Positions 49,707 through 62,601 of a stretch of DNA of 64,000 bases are shown one piece after another. The notes beneath the pieces were generated by a model that was given only the letters and a program-made list of their open reading frames with translations, did no database searches and was not told the DNA's origin. Each line of letters begins with the position of its first letter. The first letter of the stretch is position 1. Where the stretch lies: assembly GCF_905475345.1 (NCBI RefSeq), contig NC_066606.1:2090501-2154500 (forward strand), read 5' to 3'. This DNA is from Vespula vulgaris. Taxonomy: Eukaryota; Arthropoda; Insecta; Hymenoptera; Vespidae. The position numbers and the translations under genes were made by a program.

Positions 49707-51265
49707 TCGGCGAACATAGAGGAGAAACGACGAAAAATCTGGAGCATACTCAAGATTGGAAAAATGTTGTCCCTTCTTCTCCGGATTTAAAGTAAAATAA
49801 ATACTTTTGTAACCCTTTTTTTTTTTATTAAGCATTGATTCCTTCTTTTTATTCATTTTTTATTTTTTTATTTTTTTATATACGTATATATGCATACAGA
49901 TATGATTGTGTATCAAAGGCCAGCTGAGTATTTGCTTTGTTAGAAGTAATAGAATAAATATTTATATTTACAAAAATATATATATATAATATAATACAAA
50001 TACATTTACATGATGCTTATATATTATATATTTAAAAAATATATAATATAATTAATAACAGTTTAAATATATAATATAAATATCTTTTTATATTATTACT
50101 TACATTCTTCTTCTTATTATTCTTATTATTATTATTAAATATTAGATTATTATTAACTCTAACGAATATTATTAAATATAATTATAAATTATTATAATGT
50201 AATTATTATAATAAATTAATAATTATTATTATTATTATAAAATATTCAAGTCGGGACGATAAATGGATCGATTTGGTACGTCAAAGTAACGGAGAAGATG
50301 ATAAGACCTCATTAACTACCGTAACAAGCACGATACAGGATAGCATTTTAAGTACACAATCGCAATCAATAAGATCGATCTATGATAAGAGTAGAGATTT
50401 CGAAGGACATGTACTTCAACGATCAGGTGGTGGTCGGGTATTCAGTTATCGGAAAAAAAAGCCTTCCATTGGAAATGGAATTTTTAGTGCTCCGGCTGGC
50501 GTCAATCCTCATCATGTTGCTTCTTCGATCGTACGACGGAATACAGGTGTGTTTTTTTTTTTCCCCATATATATCGAAACATCTACCGAAATATATACGT
50601 TGAAACTAGAACTAACATAATGAGGTAATATTTTATACATCATAATGTCTCATTATATTATCTTTTGTCATTTTGTTTTGTCATCCTATTTTTATATTTT
50701 ATTTATCATTTCTATTTTTGTCATTAAAAGAATATTTACGTTTCAAATATAAGCTTTAAATGTAACATTAAGATGAAAGGGCTGAAATTTGAAGATTAAT
50801 TTTTTTCTCTCTTTTTTCTTTCTTCTTTTTCTTTTTTTTTTAATTTATTTCGAGTCTCAAGCGGGACAAGGGAAGATTAATTTTTTTTTTTTTTTTTACA
50901 AACACTAGTGACTCGAACAAACGATTGTATTAATTGTACCGATTAATTTCTTCTTTTTTTTTCTCTCTTTCTTCCTTCCTTCTCTTCTCTTCTCTTTTCT
51001 TTTCTTTTCTTTTCTTTTCTTTCGTTCTTTGATAGGCGATTCTCGATTGATATTTATATGGCCTCAAAAAGTACGCACAAGGGGAAAACTTTTGACTATT
51101 TTTGCGCCACTATTGCACGGTATTTTGATTGGATTATTATGCATGGATGCGATTCATCTCTGGCCTGGAGAATTTTTACCCACGTCTCTTCCAACCACTA
51201 CACCTATACCATTGCCACCAGTTAAATGTAACGTAATCGAGCCCTCTTGGTTCGACCCTGCGTGA
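49707..51265 (+). CDS. Unrecognised protein with a C-terminal membrane segment (5' end uncertain)
   Basis: Supported exons: 50251-50546 and 51036-51265, joined in phase 1, ending at TGA. An upstream exon at about 49707-49791 fits in phase 2 through the donor GATTTAAA|GTAAAA and adds GEHRGETTKNLEHTQDWKNV-type sequence. No start codon could be fixed, so an earlier exon is likely. The middle is hydrophilic, Ser/Thr-rich (LTTVTSTIQDSILSTQSQS), then basic (VFSYRKKKPS). The last exon has a hydrophobic stretch (LLTIFAPLLHGILIGLLC) able to span a membrane, followed by a Pro/Thr-rich tail (PTSLPTTTPIPLPP). No family recognised. A C-terminal single-pass or tail-anchored protein is possible. It lies head-to-head with the coiled-coil gene. 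Confidence 0.5.
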
Positions 51266-51830
51266 AAATGAACGAGAACGACTTCTTCGAGGATAAAATA
51301 AACAAAAAAAACAAAAAAAGAAGTAAAGAAAAAAAAAGAAGAAAAAGAAATCAATTTAAAAAAAGGAAAAAGAAGCACGAAGTGAAAGCAATTACGAATT
51401 TTCGCGCTTTATTATTGAGAAACCTAATGTATTTTCCTATCGAAGAAACCTAATGTTCCTGTATTCGTTTAAATCGATCGAATAAGAAACTTCGCTTATT
51501 TTTATTTTTTATATTTTCTTTCGCTTTTATATGTAGCACACACTCACACGTATACACACACACACACATACACATAATTCGTGTGTGCAAATTATCTTAA
51601 GTGGTATACTAATGATAGTCGGTTTGAAGGATTATGATATATCCATTTTTTTTCTTTTCTTTATTTTTCGTTTCTTTGTTTTTTTTCTTTTTTTTTTTCC
51701 GGCGAATTGTCGTTTTACTATTATACCTGCGATTAGTCATAGAATATTTATATTTGATCGGTTCTTCAAATTGAATAGTTTTTCTTTCAGTATTATTCCA
51801 ATGTATAAGAGAAAAAGAGAAAGAGTGAGT

Positions 51831-51836
<6 letters not shown>

Positions 51837-51877
<41 letters not shown>
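51837..51877. repeat. (GA)n microsatellite
   Basis: About 20 GA units, in the 3' flank of the membrane-protein gene. Confidence 0.9.
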
Positions 51878-51879
<2 letters not shown>

Positions 51880-52210
51880 GTTTCCTCTTTCTTCTTTTTC
51901 TTATTCTTTAAATATAAATTGCGAAATATCAATGAAAATTTTATTGTCATAAAATTATAGTGTTATAAAAATTATGTCCAATTTGTAATTCTACTATCGT
52001 TGTTGTAGTACTATTGACGTAAGAGAAAAAAAAAAGATGAAATTATAGAATAACGTGACTCAACAAATATTAGCTTACTGATATTAATAATAATAAGAGA
52101 AGAAAATACAAATTAAACATATTTAAGATTATTCGTTCTAACTGTTATCTTAAAATTGTAATTGTTGTTCTTGAAATTTTTATGTTCATGAATAGTAAGA
52201 CCTATTTAAA

Positions 52211-52219
52211 TATAAAAAG
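52211..52219 (+). promoter_or_regulatory. TATA box of the first CYP4 gene
   Basis: TATAAAAAG in the context TTTAAATATAAAAAGACG, about 95 bp upstream of the start codon at 52307. That spacing allows a start site near 52240. Confidence 0.5.
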
Positions 52220-52306
52220 ACGTATAACTTCTGTTTCTTGTTTAAAATACCGTGATACCGCGAATCGAATTGTGTTTTTAATATATAAGTTATATAACAT
52301 TATAAA

Positions 52307-52974
52307 ATGGTATTAACGATTATACTAATTACTCTGTTCATAGTTATATTTCTTCAAATATTATCGAAGTTTTATAAAATCTATGTTTATCGTAAGACGA
52401 TTAATAGAATACCTGGTACTGTTGGTTTTCCCTTCATCGGTATCCTAATCAATTTAATGAAATTAACGAAATACGGTAAGCTTATTTTTTAATAAAAAAT
52501 TACGTGTACACACACACAAACACATATATAATAATAATAATTAAATATATACATATCGGTATTACATAAATAAATATAATGATCGATCATCGAATTCATA
52601 TATTGTGACAATCGTTTAAATAATGTACGTATGTACGATTTTACGGAGAAACAAGAAAAAGATAAAAAAAGAAAAGAATAGGAAACAAAAATGAAATTGA
52701 TAGCAATCTTTTTTCTTTTTTTTTTTTTTTTTAATTTTCTTTCTCTCTTTTTTAGAATATTATGAATCCTACTGTAAAGATCCGTTTCGATATAAAAAAG
52801 GGATTTATAAATTATGGTTGGGAAATCAAGCATTAGTGTACATTTACAAGCCCGAATATGTACAGGTACGTAGATATCAAAAAATGTGCTAGATAATCTC
52901 CATGGACGTTATAAGTAAGCAAAGAAAAAAAATTATATTCATATCGAAATTAAAATTATTATTATTATTATATT

Positions 52975-53005
<31 letters not shown>

Positions 53006-53018
53006 TATTATCATTATT

Positions 53019-53049
<31 letters not shown>

Positions 53050-53223
53050 ATGTTAAAGAATTGATATGAACTTTTATTGTTTTTATTTATTAATCTTTTT
53101 ATTTTTTTCCTTTGTCATTTTTGCACAGATCCTTCTCAAAAATAGTACGAACATAAACAAATCATTCTTTTACAATAACTTTAAGCCTTGGTTAGGAAAT
53201 GGTCTTATAACATCGAGAGGTAA

Positions 53224-53275
<52 letters not shown>

Positions 53276-56043
53276 TTTTATCAATGAAAGAAGATATATA
53301 TATTTTCATAAAAGTTTTAATGAAATAAAGAAATAATAAAGTAATTCATCGTTTCAGGTTCTAAATGGTTCCACGACAGGAAATTGATTACTCCGGCATT
53401 TCACTTTTCTGCGCTCGATAATTTTATAACAATAATGGTGGAAAAGGCTGAAATTTTGATTAATCGTATAGAGAAAGAATTGGAAAAAAATTTAGGAAAA
53501 AAGGGAATCAATATTAATCCATTGATTTCTGATTTTACGTTGGATGTTATATGCGGCAAGTACAATACTCAAATTTTTTATAATACGTAATACTATTAAT
53601 ACTAGTATCCGATCACTAATAATAAATTTATTTATTAAATCATTAATAAGACTCCAATCAAAATATTTCTATACAATCATTGTAAAAACGCGTATAATTA
53701 TAAAAAAAACTATTGACAAAAGCGACTATTATTTTTTTTTGTGTCATGAAAAAGACTATATTATTTTTTATCGACTATTTTATCTTTTCTGTTCTTTTTT
53801 TATCTTTTTTTTTTTTTGTTAGAAACTGCAATGGGCGTTAACATACATGCACAGGAAAATGCAACTACTGGTTACAGCAATCACATACGCAGGTACGAGA
53901 GTATCCTCAAATAAAAATGGATATACTATATATAACGAATGATACTTTGTAATTTTTTGTTTTTATTTGTATTTATTTATTTTTTTTTTCAATTTTCGTT
54001 TTCTCACATATTTCAGAGTCACTAGTGCAGTAATGTATCGTATTATACGTCCTTGGCTGAATTTTGATTGCATATTTGCTTTGACAGCCCAAGGGAAGAA
54101 ATATTTTTCATCAATCAAGGAGATACATCGTTTTGACAGAGAGGTGAATTTTTTATTTATTTATTTATACACATATATACATATATATATTAGTATTGAA
54201 ATGATAATTATTATTGATAAAGTATAAAGTAAAGTAACATAAATAAAATTTTAAATAATATAAAATATCGGTACGTAATATAAGCGATCAGAATTACAAC
54301 GATTGATACAAAAATTATTAACATTTTAACAAAATATTTTTAAACATAATAACTTCTCAGTACTTTAAATATATCATAAATATTTATAATAAATTCAGAC
54401 GCGATCCAAACACTTAATTCGGACACTTAATTATTTATATTAAAAATTTATATTATCTATAAATATTTGATTCTAAATACTGTTCCAAATATTTATGTAT
54501 ACTACTAATTCTTTTTTTTTTTAAATACTTATCGTTAATTAATAAAAATTCTGACTAAGTAAATAGAAATGTTTTTTATAATATATCATCTACATTTATT
54601 TGACATAGTATGATCGTTGATATATAGTATTAAATATAGATCATAGTATCTACGTTTGCCAATAAATTTTCTAATCGTATTGTATTTTATTTTACAGGTG
54701 ATAAAGAAGAAAAAAGAGGCACGTCGATTAAAACGCGAAGAAGCCAGCGAAATTGACGAATTTGGTATCGAACGAATTAATTATTTATTTTTATTAGATA
54801 ACATCTTCCTCTTTATCCTCACCCGTATATTTTATACATACGATCTACTGTAAAACTATTGATATTTCAGGTAGAAAAAAAAAGAAAGCCTTTTTAGATA
54901 TCTTATTAGATATAAACGAAAATAATTCTAATCCATTGTCGGACGAGGATATAAGGGAACAAGTAGATACAATAATGTTCGCTGTAAGTAGAAAAAGAAA
55001 GAAGAGATAAAAATGAAAAAAGAAAACGATAAATCGATTTAAACTCGATCGAGAAGATTAATTTCATTTATACGCGATTATAAAGTTTCTTTCTTTCTTT
55101 TTTTTTTTTTTTAAATAAACAAGTTTTGTTAAAGAATATAAAATATTAAATGAGTTAAGGACTTTGCGCTTTAAATTCAATTTTTTTTTCAAATCGAATG
55201 TTTCGATTCTTTAATCCTTTAAAATAAATATTTTATATTTGTTTATACGTATCTTGCGATATTTTATATCGTATAATGTAAATAATACACAGCGCAATAT
55301 TCATAATATTATACGATGATATATTTAACGATATTAAAATAACGTAATTAGGGTCACGATACTAGTTCTTCCGCTATTGTTTGGACATTGTTATGTTTGG
55401 CAACCGAGCCTGAAATACAAGATAAAGTTTACGAGGAACTTAAAAATGTATTCGATGAATTCGACAGTGCAATCAGTATAAAAACAATTTTCCAATTAAA
55501 ATATTTGGAAATGGTGTGTAAGGAAACTTTAAGGCTCTTTCCAGTAATACCTGCATATTCACGGCAAATAACAGAGGAAATAACGATAGGTATATAAACA
55601 TCTATATAATCTCGTATTCGTCATTTTATCAATAATATATATATATTATTTTATCAATAAAATGTTGTCGATAATAATTTTTTGTTATTTTTATTTTTCC
55701 AGATAAATACGTAATTCCAAAGAATACAATATTGTCGATTCACGCTTATGGTTTGCATCACGATCCCGAAATTTGGACGAATCCAGAGAAATTTGATCCA
55801 GATAGATTTTCGACCGATGAAACGCAACATAGAAATCCTTATTCTTTTTTACCGTTTAGCGCCGGACCAAGAAATTGTATCGGACAGAAATACGCGAGTC
55901 TAGAACAGAAATTAGTTATAGCAATGTTGTTGCGAAAATGGATCGTTAAATCTTCAATTCAACGAAAGGACGTCAAGATATATCATTCTATCGTTTTACA
56001 ACCGTTACATGATCTACATTTGTATTTTGTACCGAGAAAATGA
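52307..56043 (+). CDS. Cytochrome P450, CYP4 family, copy 1
   Basis: Ten exons: 52307-52475, 52756-52865, 53129-53219, 53358-53555, 53823-53892, 54017-54143, 54698-54764, 54871-54983, 55352-55589, 55703-56043, giving 507 aa, normal for CYP4. CYP4 enzymes are haem-thiolate monooxygenases that hydroxylate fatty acids, hydrocarbons, hormones or xenobiotics at the ER. Seen: an N-terminal membrane anchor (VLTIILITLFIVIFLQIL); WxxxRKLITPAFHF in the helix C region; ETAMG; I-helix FAGHDTSSS (GHDT 316-319); ExxR (E373/R376, KETLRLFP); NPEKFDPDRF; and the haem loop PFSAGPRNCIGQKYA with Cys453. The intron after VIC needs a GC donor (ATGCG|GCAAGT at 53556). The first residue of the usual EGHDTT motif is Ala, so the covalent Glu-haem link known in many CYP4s should be absent. 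An AATAAA follows at 56177. Confidence 0.94.
52958..53045. repeat. (ATT)n microsatellite in CYP4 copy 1 intron 2
   Basis: About 29 imperfect ATT units with single-base interruptions (ATC, ATATT), in the intron 52866-53128. Confidence 0.9.
53229..53272. repeat. (TA)n microsatellite in CYP4 copy 1 intron 3
   Basis: About 22 TA units starting a few bases after the donor of a 138-bp intron. Confidence 0.9.
54360..54560. repeat. AT-rich dispersed repeat copy in CYP4 copy 1 intron 6
   Basis: It carries ATATTTATAATAAATTCAGA (about 54380, followed by CG), identical to 7036 onward. CACTTAATT and TTAATTAATAAAAAT then follow in the same order as in the 7.0-7.4 kb region. Confidence 0.4.
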
Positions 56044-56063
56044 GAAGAGCAAACAAAAGCAAG

Positions 56064-56066
<3 letters not shown>

Positions 56067-56159
<93 letters not shown>
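56067..56159. repeat. (GA)n microsatellite in the CYP4 copy 1 3'UTR
   Basis: About 45 GA units with one AA interruption, beginning about 25 bp after the stop codon and ending just before the poly(A) signal at 56177-56182. Confidence 0.95.
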
Positions 56160-56162
<3 letters not shown>

Positions 56163-56182
56163 AGTTTTTTTTTTTCAATAAA

Positions 56183-57200
56183 ATTAGTATCACTTGAATT
56201 ATCCATTGATGAATTAAATTCAGCGAATAAGTTTTTGTTTCTACGAATTATGAATTTTTCGCGTTGAGGATAGTTCACGTAATAGAATGAAAAAAAAAAA
56301 ATTTCCATTTGTCAGACAAGATTATTTCGTCAAAAAATGTTTTGATAATTGGATCGTATAAATTTTGACTATTGTTAAGAAAGAATAATATTTTTCATCG
56401 TTAATTAATAATGGACATTATTTCAGAAAATGCAACATGAAATATATATATATATAATACCGATATAACATATAATAATATATAATAATATCTGTTATAA
56501 TAAGTGTATGTTACAGTACCTGTTATATTATTAATATACATATAATACTATATACATATAAGTCTGTTTATTACCAAAAGATTTTACAAAAGTACAAAAG
56601 TTATAAAATTGTAGAAATTATCAAATATTTACATACGGTATATAAAATCCTTCAATACGTACAATAAAATTTCTATAATGTCACTGTTCTAACTGTTTCA
56701 TTTATTTATTTATTTATTTATTTATTCATTATCTTGTTTCTTTTTCTTCTTTCTTCACCATTAACGTAACGTCGTATAATGTTTATAAATATTTATATCG
56801 CAAGATGTAGCTGCAATTGATTCGTAACATTGTACAGATATTATAAATAATCTTTTTTATAACTTTCTTCGTATCTCCATCCTTATTTCTACACCACCCG
56901 TTCTACTCCTTACCCCTTTCAACAATTAACAAATAAAAGTCATTTTTTTTTAATTTTTCTTCTTTTCCATTAAAGGAATTTCAAAAGAATCATATCGATA
57001 TCCGGGATTAATCTTTCTCTGTATAAATAATTAAATTGATAAAAATTATTCTCATTCCAACTGAATCAACTTTAACTTAAAATAACACGCACTATGCAGA
57101 TTATTGTTATTATGTTGAATTTTACGCCAATGATCGTAGCCGATCGTCGTTCTGACAGTGATTCACGTGATTTCAAAGCTAAATAAAAAATTGTCTCTAC
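56183..57200. other. Intergenic region between the two CYP4 genes
   Basis: About 1 kb, AT-rich, with TA-rich sequence (56440-56560) and (TTTA)n (56700-56726). No gene seen. Confidence 0.55.
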
Positions 57201-57208
57201 GATCGCTT

Positions 57209-57216
57209 TATATATG
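57209..57216 (+). promoter_or_regulatory. TATA-like element of the second CYP4 gene
   Basis: TATATATG in the context CTTTATATATGCATC, about 105 bp upstream of the start codon. A short inverted repeat (GCATCA...TGATGC, about 57215-57235) and an ACAGTCG initiator-like motif near 57244 follow. Confidence 0.35.
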
Positions 57217-57319
57217 CATCATCTTGGTTGATGCATTAAGAAGACAGTCGATGTGTGACAATCGTCGTAATTGTTAACAAGTATATATAAATATAATAAT
57301 TATTAAATTAATACAAATT

Positions 57320-60300
57320 ATGGATTCGACGTTTTTGATATTGACCAGTATAAGCGTTCTTATTTTCATAAAAATATTTTTATCGTTATACAGTGCATAT
57401 GTTTTTCGTAAAACGGTCAACAAACTTCCAGGACCTCGAGGGAATATTTTATTTGGTACTTCATCGTCCGCAAGAAAATTAAAAAAAGAAGGTAACTCGT
57501 ATATATTTTACTTTCCTGTTCTTTTTTTTTTTCTATTTTCTTCATGTTTCTCTCTTCTCTCACATGTTTTTGTCTGTGTGTGTAAAGAAAAAAAAAAAAA
57601 AAAAGAAAGAACAAACAAATAGATATAACACGATATTCTATAGAAAGAATAAGAAAAAATACATATTTAATACAAACAATTTTATTATTATCTTTTTTTT
57701 TTTCAATTTTATTTATTTAGAGAGCGTCACATAGGAAGTCTTACTATATTAAGACTAGATATTTATAGATACTTATAAATATTTACATACGTATTATTAT
57801 AAAAAAAATTATTAAAGAATTATAAAGAGATTTATAATACATATATAAATTTACATTTGTACAATAATCGTATGAATTTTTATCATATAAACGAATAGAG
57901 TAACCTTCGTATCCAACCTCTTATCTATTTTATGTTATCAAGAGCAAGCTCTTTAATTATCATTAATTGTGATTTTTTTTCGTTGCACTTATACGTAGAA
58001 TTGTAAGAATATGTATAATCCATATCTCTTTCTCTCTCTCTTTCTCTCTCTCTCTTTTTCTCTCCTCTATTTCTCCCTCTCCCTTTTTTCATTGATTCAC
58101 ACTCTAATCGCACCAATGAAAAATATCAATGATTTTATTATCACGTCGCAATTTGTCTGTCAAAGACTCTTATCGAACGGATACAGTTCTTTATTAACGC
58201 TCATTTCTGCTATTTTGTAATTTCATTCGTGTCATTTGATAAGAAAATGAAATACTTGCAGAAGATTATTCATGACGTTTTTATTTCTTTTTACTTTCTT
58301 TTTTTCACCCCGGAAATAATAATAATATTCATAAACGACATATCTTTTCATTAATATTGTTCTTCCATATTATATTTTATACAATATTATTATTTTATTA
58401 TTATTATTATTATTATTACTACAGTCAACAAAACAAAAAGAAAAAAAAGAAAAAGAAAAAAAGAAGATAAATTATATAATTATTGGCGTATCGTTTGATA
58501 TCCGATCAATGTACTTTTATTATTATTATATAATTTCCTGTTTATTTTATGAATGGTACGAGATAAGAACATTTTTCTATTTCTCCTTCTATTTCTTCTT
58601 CTTCTTCATCTTCTTTTCCATTTTCTTTTTTTCCTTTTTTCTATTTTCTTTTTCTTTTTTATCTTCGAATCACAATAATACGAATTATATAAATTATGCT
58701 TACTTTATAGATCGACTTTTGAAAGTACAAATTTGTTCGATTAAATACAAGGATGGATTATTTAGAACCTGGTTAGGGACCGAAGCAACCGTTCACATAC
58801 ATAAACCCGAACATATCGAGGTTGGTTTATCAAAGATCTTATTTGTATTCTCGATAATGGTTTATTTATTTATTTATTTATCTTATTAATTGATTAATTA
58901 ATTAATTGATTAATCAATTAATTAATAAAATTTTCTTTTACCATAAAAATACTTTCAGATAATTCTTCGAAGTACTACGAATATAGAAAAGGCACCCCTA
59001 TACAAATACATGGAACCTTGGTTGGGACAGGCACTTTTAACGTCAACAGGTAAAAATTCTTTCCCTCGCGATTAATCAAAAGAATTTTGTTTTACGATAA
59101 TAACGAACGAGAAAATGTAGACGTTGCTCGTTCTCTCGTAACCTATCAAATATATTTTGAAATATTTTTTAGAATAATTTTCTTACGTTGATAAAACAAC
59201 GTGTCTTGAATGTTTGATATGAATGTAAAAAAAAGAAAATGAGAAAATTATATTAGACAGAAAAGAAAAGAATATTAAAAGGTATTCAAAAAAGAAAGAA
59301 AAAAAAAACAAATAGAAAAAGATAAAAAGGAAATTTATTTCGTTCGATTTCAGGAAAGAAATGGATGCGAGACAGGAAGTTGATCACTCCTGCTTTTCAT
59401 TTTAACATATTGGAACAATACGCAATTGTGATGTCAGAGAAAGCAGATATTTTTGTGAAATGTCTCGAAAAACACATAAACATAAATCCACAGGAATCGA
59501 TCGACATATTTCCATACGCCAATCGATGCACATTGGATGTGATATGCGGTATAATTTTATTGTGATGTCTATAATTGTTTCTTCTTCTTCTTCTTCAAGT
59601 AATGCTTCGAAAGTTAAATTCGATGTTTCTCTTTCCCTTTTTTTTTTTTTTCTTCTATGAATCAATCTCTCGAACGACACAGACTTATATATTGTCTTAT
59701 TAATACATATTTAATTTATTTAATCGCATTAATGCACTTAAACGTATATACAATTAAAAATATTTTACCGAGATCATATTACATTATCTTTAGACTTTGT
59801 TCATTGGTTTATTTATTTCAGAGACGGCAATGGGAGTGAATATAAATATGCAAGAAGATACGGAGAATGAATATGGCAAGGCCGTTCATAGGTAAGCAGA
59901 ATAATTATATTATCGTTAATTTGATATATGTGATAGAAAAAGAAAAGAAATGAAAGAAAGAAAGAAAGAAAGAAAAAACAGATGGTTCGACATTTTAAGG
60001 GTTTGTAGTATTTACCGATATCAATGAAAAAGAAATGTTTGATTAACATGGATTCTCAAAATCAATCGATTACGTTGGAAATTAACATTTATTATTTCTG
60101 AACGCTCGATGTCGTAAATTAGTCTCTTGGCAAGATATTGAATGAGTCCAGAGAAATTTTCTTAGAAAGTTCAATAAAATTAGTTCAAGGTTTTCAAGAT
60201 AAACTTATTACGAAAAAAGGCAAAAAATATTGCTAATGCAACATTGGAATATATGTATGTTCAATATGTTGCCAAATGATTCGTTCGTGCTTTTTTTTTT

Positions 60301-60326
60301 ATTACTCTTTATATGTAATAAATTAT

Positions 60327-60372
<46 letters not shown>

Positions 60373-60847
60373 ATATATTTTATAATATATATATATAAAA
60401 ATATATATAAATCTTATTGTTTACTTATTAAATTTAATTATTAAATTGATAAATATATTTCAAGATTCACCGAATTACTTATGTATCGTATATTTCGTCC
60501 CTGGCTAGCCTGGGATTGGGTATTTGCATTGACCGAAGTAGGAAAGGAGTATTATTCTGCCATAAATATTATGCATACATTTACTCGAGAGGTAAATTAA
60601 TATAACGACGATAAACTTAAACGATTATTTATTAATTTTATCCTGACGATGTAGACAATCGTTTTTAACGAAATTTTTATATCGTTTTTCAGGTGATTAA
60701 AAAAAAGAAATTGGTGAGAGAATCAAAATGTAATATAGCCGATGAAGACTCTCTAATATTTAATGAGATAGGTATGCTTGTTTTATAATTAACAATCATA
60801 TAAATATTATTAATGTTTTATCCTAATCATTAAGAGGATGTTTAAAG

Positions 60848-60878
<31 letters not shown>

Positions 60879-61899
60879 AGAAATGAAAAATATTTTTATT
60901 CGACAATATCGTACTTTATGTTTATTTTTTTTGTTATTTATTCGATCGTAGGTAAACCAACAAGAAAAGCTTTTTTGGATCTCTTATTAGATGCCAGAGA
61001 AAGCGATGGAAATCATATGACGGATGAGGAATTAAGAGAACAAGTGGATACTGTTATGTTTGCTGTAAGTTATACGTCACAGTCATCTGTATTTATATAG
61101 GATGTAAAAAAAGAAAGAAAGACAATATATTCGAAGCCGATTTTGAAATTTTTTCAAAGGGACACGATACAACCGCTGCGGCCATAAGTTGGACGCTCTT
61201 CCTTTTGGGTAACAACGAGGATATACAAAATAAGGTACACGAGGAGCTCGATTATATTTTTAGCGATTCGAACGAATCAGCTACGACGAAAGAGATATCT
61301 CAATTGAAATATCTAGATAGGGTGGCTAAAGAAGCATTGAGATTGTATCCCAGTGCTCCTGGATTTTTACGAAAACTTTCGGAGGACGTGAAGATAGGCA
61401 AGTGTAAATTTTATCATTTATCATTCATCATTGTAATTTTTTATTTGATTCTTTGTAAATTTTATCATTGTACTTTCATATCTGATTACATCCTACTTTT
61501 TGTTAAAAAGTTATTTATTAAAATTTATTAATTTATTTTTTTTAAATTTTTTATTCAGATGATTACATCATTCCAAAAGGTTGCGTTGTGGCTTTGAGCT
61601 CGTTTGGTACACACCGACATCCGGATATATGGCCAAATCCGGAAGAATTTAATCCCGATAGATTTTTACCAGAAAATTCGAAGGGCAGGCATCCATATTC
61701 TTACATACCGTTCAGCGCAGGACCGAGAAATTGTCTTGGACAAAAATATGCTCTATTGGAAGAGAAATTCGTTCTTACCGCGATTTTACGTAAATGGAAA
61801 GTGAAAAGCGTTCAAAAACAGGACAACATTAAGTTTTACGGTGCTCTCATTTTGAGACCATCCGAAGGAATATATCTTCATTTTATACCAAAGAAATAA
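57320..61899 (+). CDS. Cytochrome P450, CYP4 family, copy 2
   Basis: Ten exons: 57320-57491, 58711-58820, 58959-59049, 59354-59548, 59822-59891, 60465-60591, 60693-60771, 60952-61064, 61160-61397, 61559-61899, giving 511 aa. Exons 2, 3, 5, 6, 8, 9 and 10 match copy 1 in length exactly, confirming tandem duplication. Seen: a membrane anchor (FLILTSISVLIFIKIFLSL), then LPGPRGN; RDRKLITPAFHF; ETAMG; I-helix FAGHDTTAA (GHDT 320-323); KEALRLYP (E377/R380); NPEEFNPDRF; and PFSAGPRNCLGQKYA with haem Cys457. The intron after VKI uses a GC donor (ATAG|GCAAGT at 61398), where copy 1 has GT. Ala again replaces the haem-linking Glu. The role should match copy 1: ER monooxygenase of fatty acids, hydrocarbons or xenobiotics; substrate unknown. 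An AATAAA lies at 62022-62027. Confidence 0.95.
58884..58929. repeat. TTAATTAA-rich palindromic stretch in CYP4 copy 2 intron 2
   Basis: A run of TTAATTGATTAATTAA-type units reads nearly the same on both strands. It contains many TAAT cores of the type homeodomain proteins bind, but a simple (TTAA)n repeat explains it as well. Confidence 0.5.
60331..60368. repeat. (TA)n microsatellite in CYP4 copy 2 intron 5
   Basis: About 19 TA units in the 573-bp intron before exon 6. Confidence 0.9.
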
Positions 61900-62205
61900 G
61901 TACATTGAATAACGTTAATACAGATTTTTTTTTATTGTAATTCATCGCTCTTTGTATTTGTACAAAATTGTTTTCATGTTTCTTTCTCTTTTTCTTTTTT
62001 TTTTTTTTGATTTTTAATGAGAATAAAATCAAATGTTAAAAATAATATTTGTATTATAAATACGCAATAGTACTATAATTAGACTTTGAAAATTTGTTAC
62101 TGTATTAAATCGTGGTTAAAAAACAATTGAATTTGGTTTTAATTTATTGTAATAAATGGATACTTTAGAAAATAAGGATTAAAAACTAAAATATAACTCA
62201 AACAG

Positions 62206-62248
<43 letters not shown>

Positions 62249-62569
62249 CTTTGAATGTTTTGTTGCGTACAAATATTATAATCTACTTATGGTAATTTAC
62301 CGACGATATTTTCTGTAACATGAAAAATGGTTTCTGATGTAAAAGTATCTCCGGTCGATAATACAGTTTTATAATAAAACTTTTGTTAGATGCTCTTCAT
62401 ACAATTTTTTTTCTTTTTTTTTTTTTCTGTAAAAATTACGTACCTATATAGCTTGAAAATTACACGTAAAACGTATAAATCTTTCTTGCTTCATTTTAAG
62501 TATAACTTCCATATTCTTAACGAAACATTTTTAAAAATAAAGTTGATAAATATATATACATAAATATAA

Positions 62570-62601
<32 letters not shown>

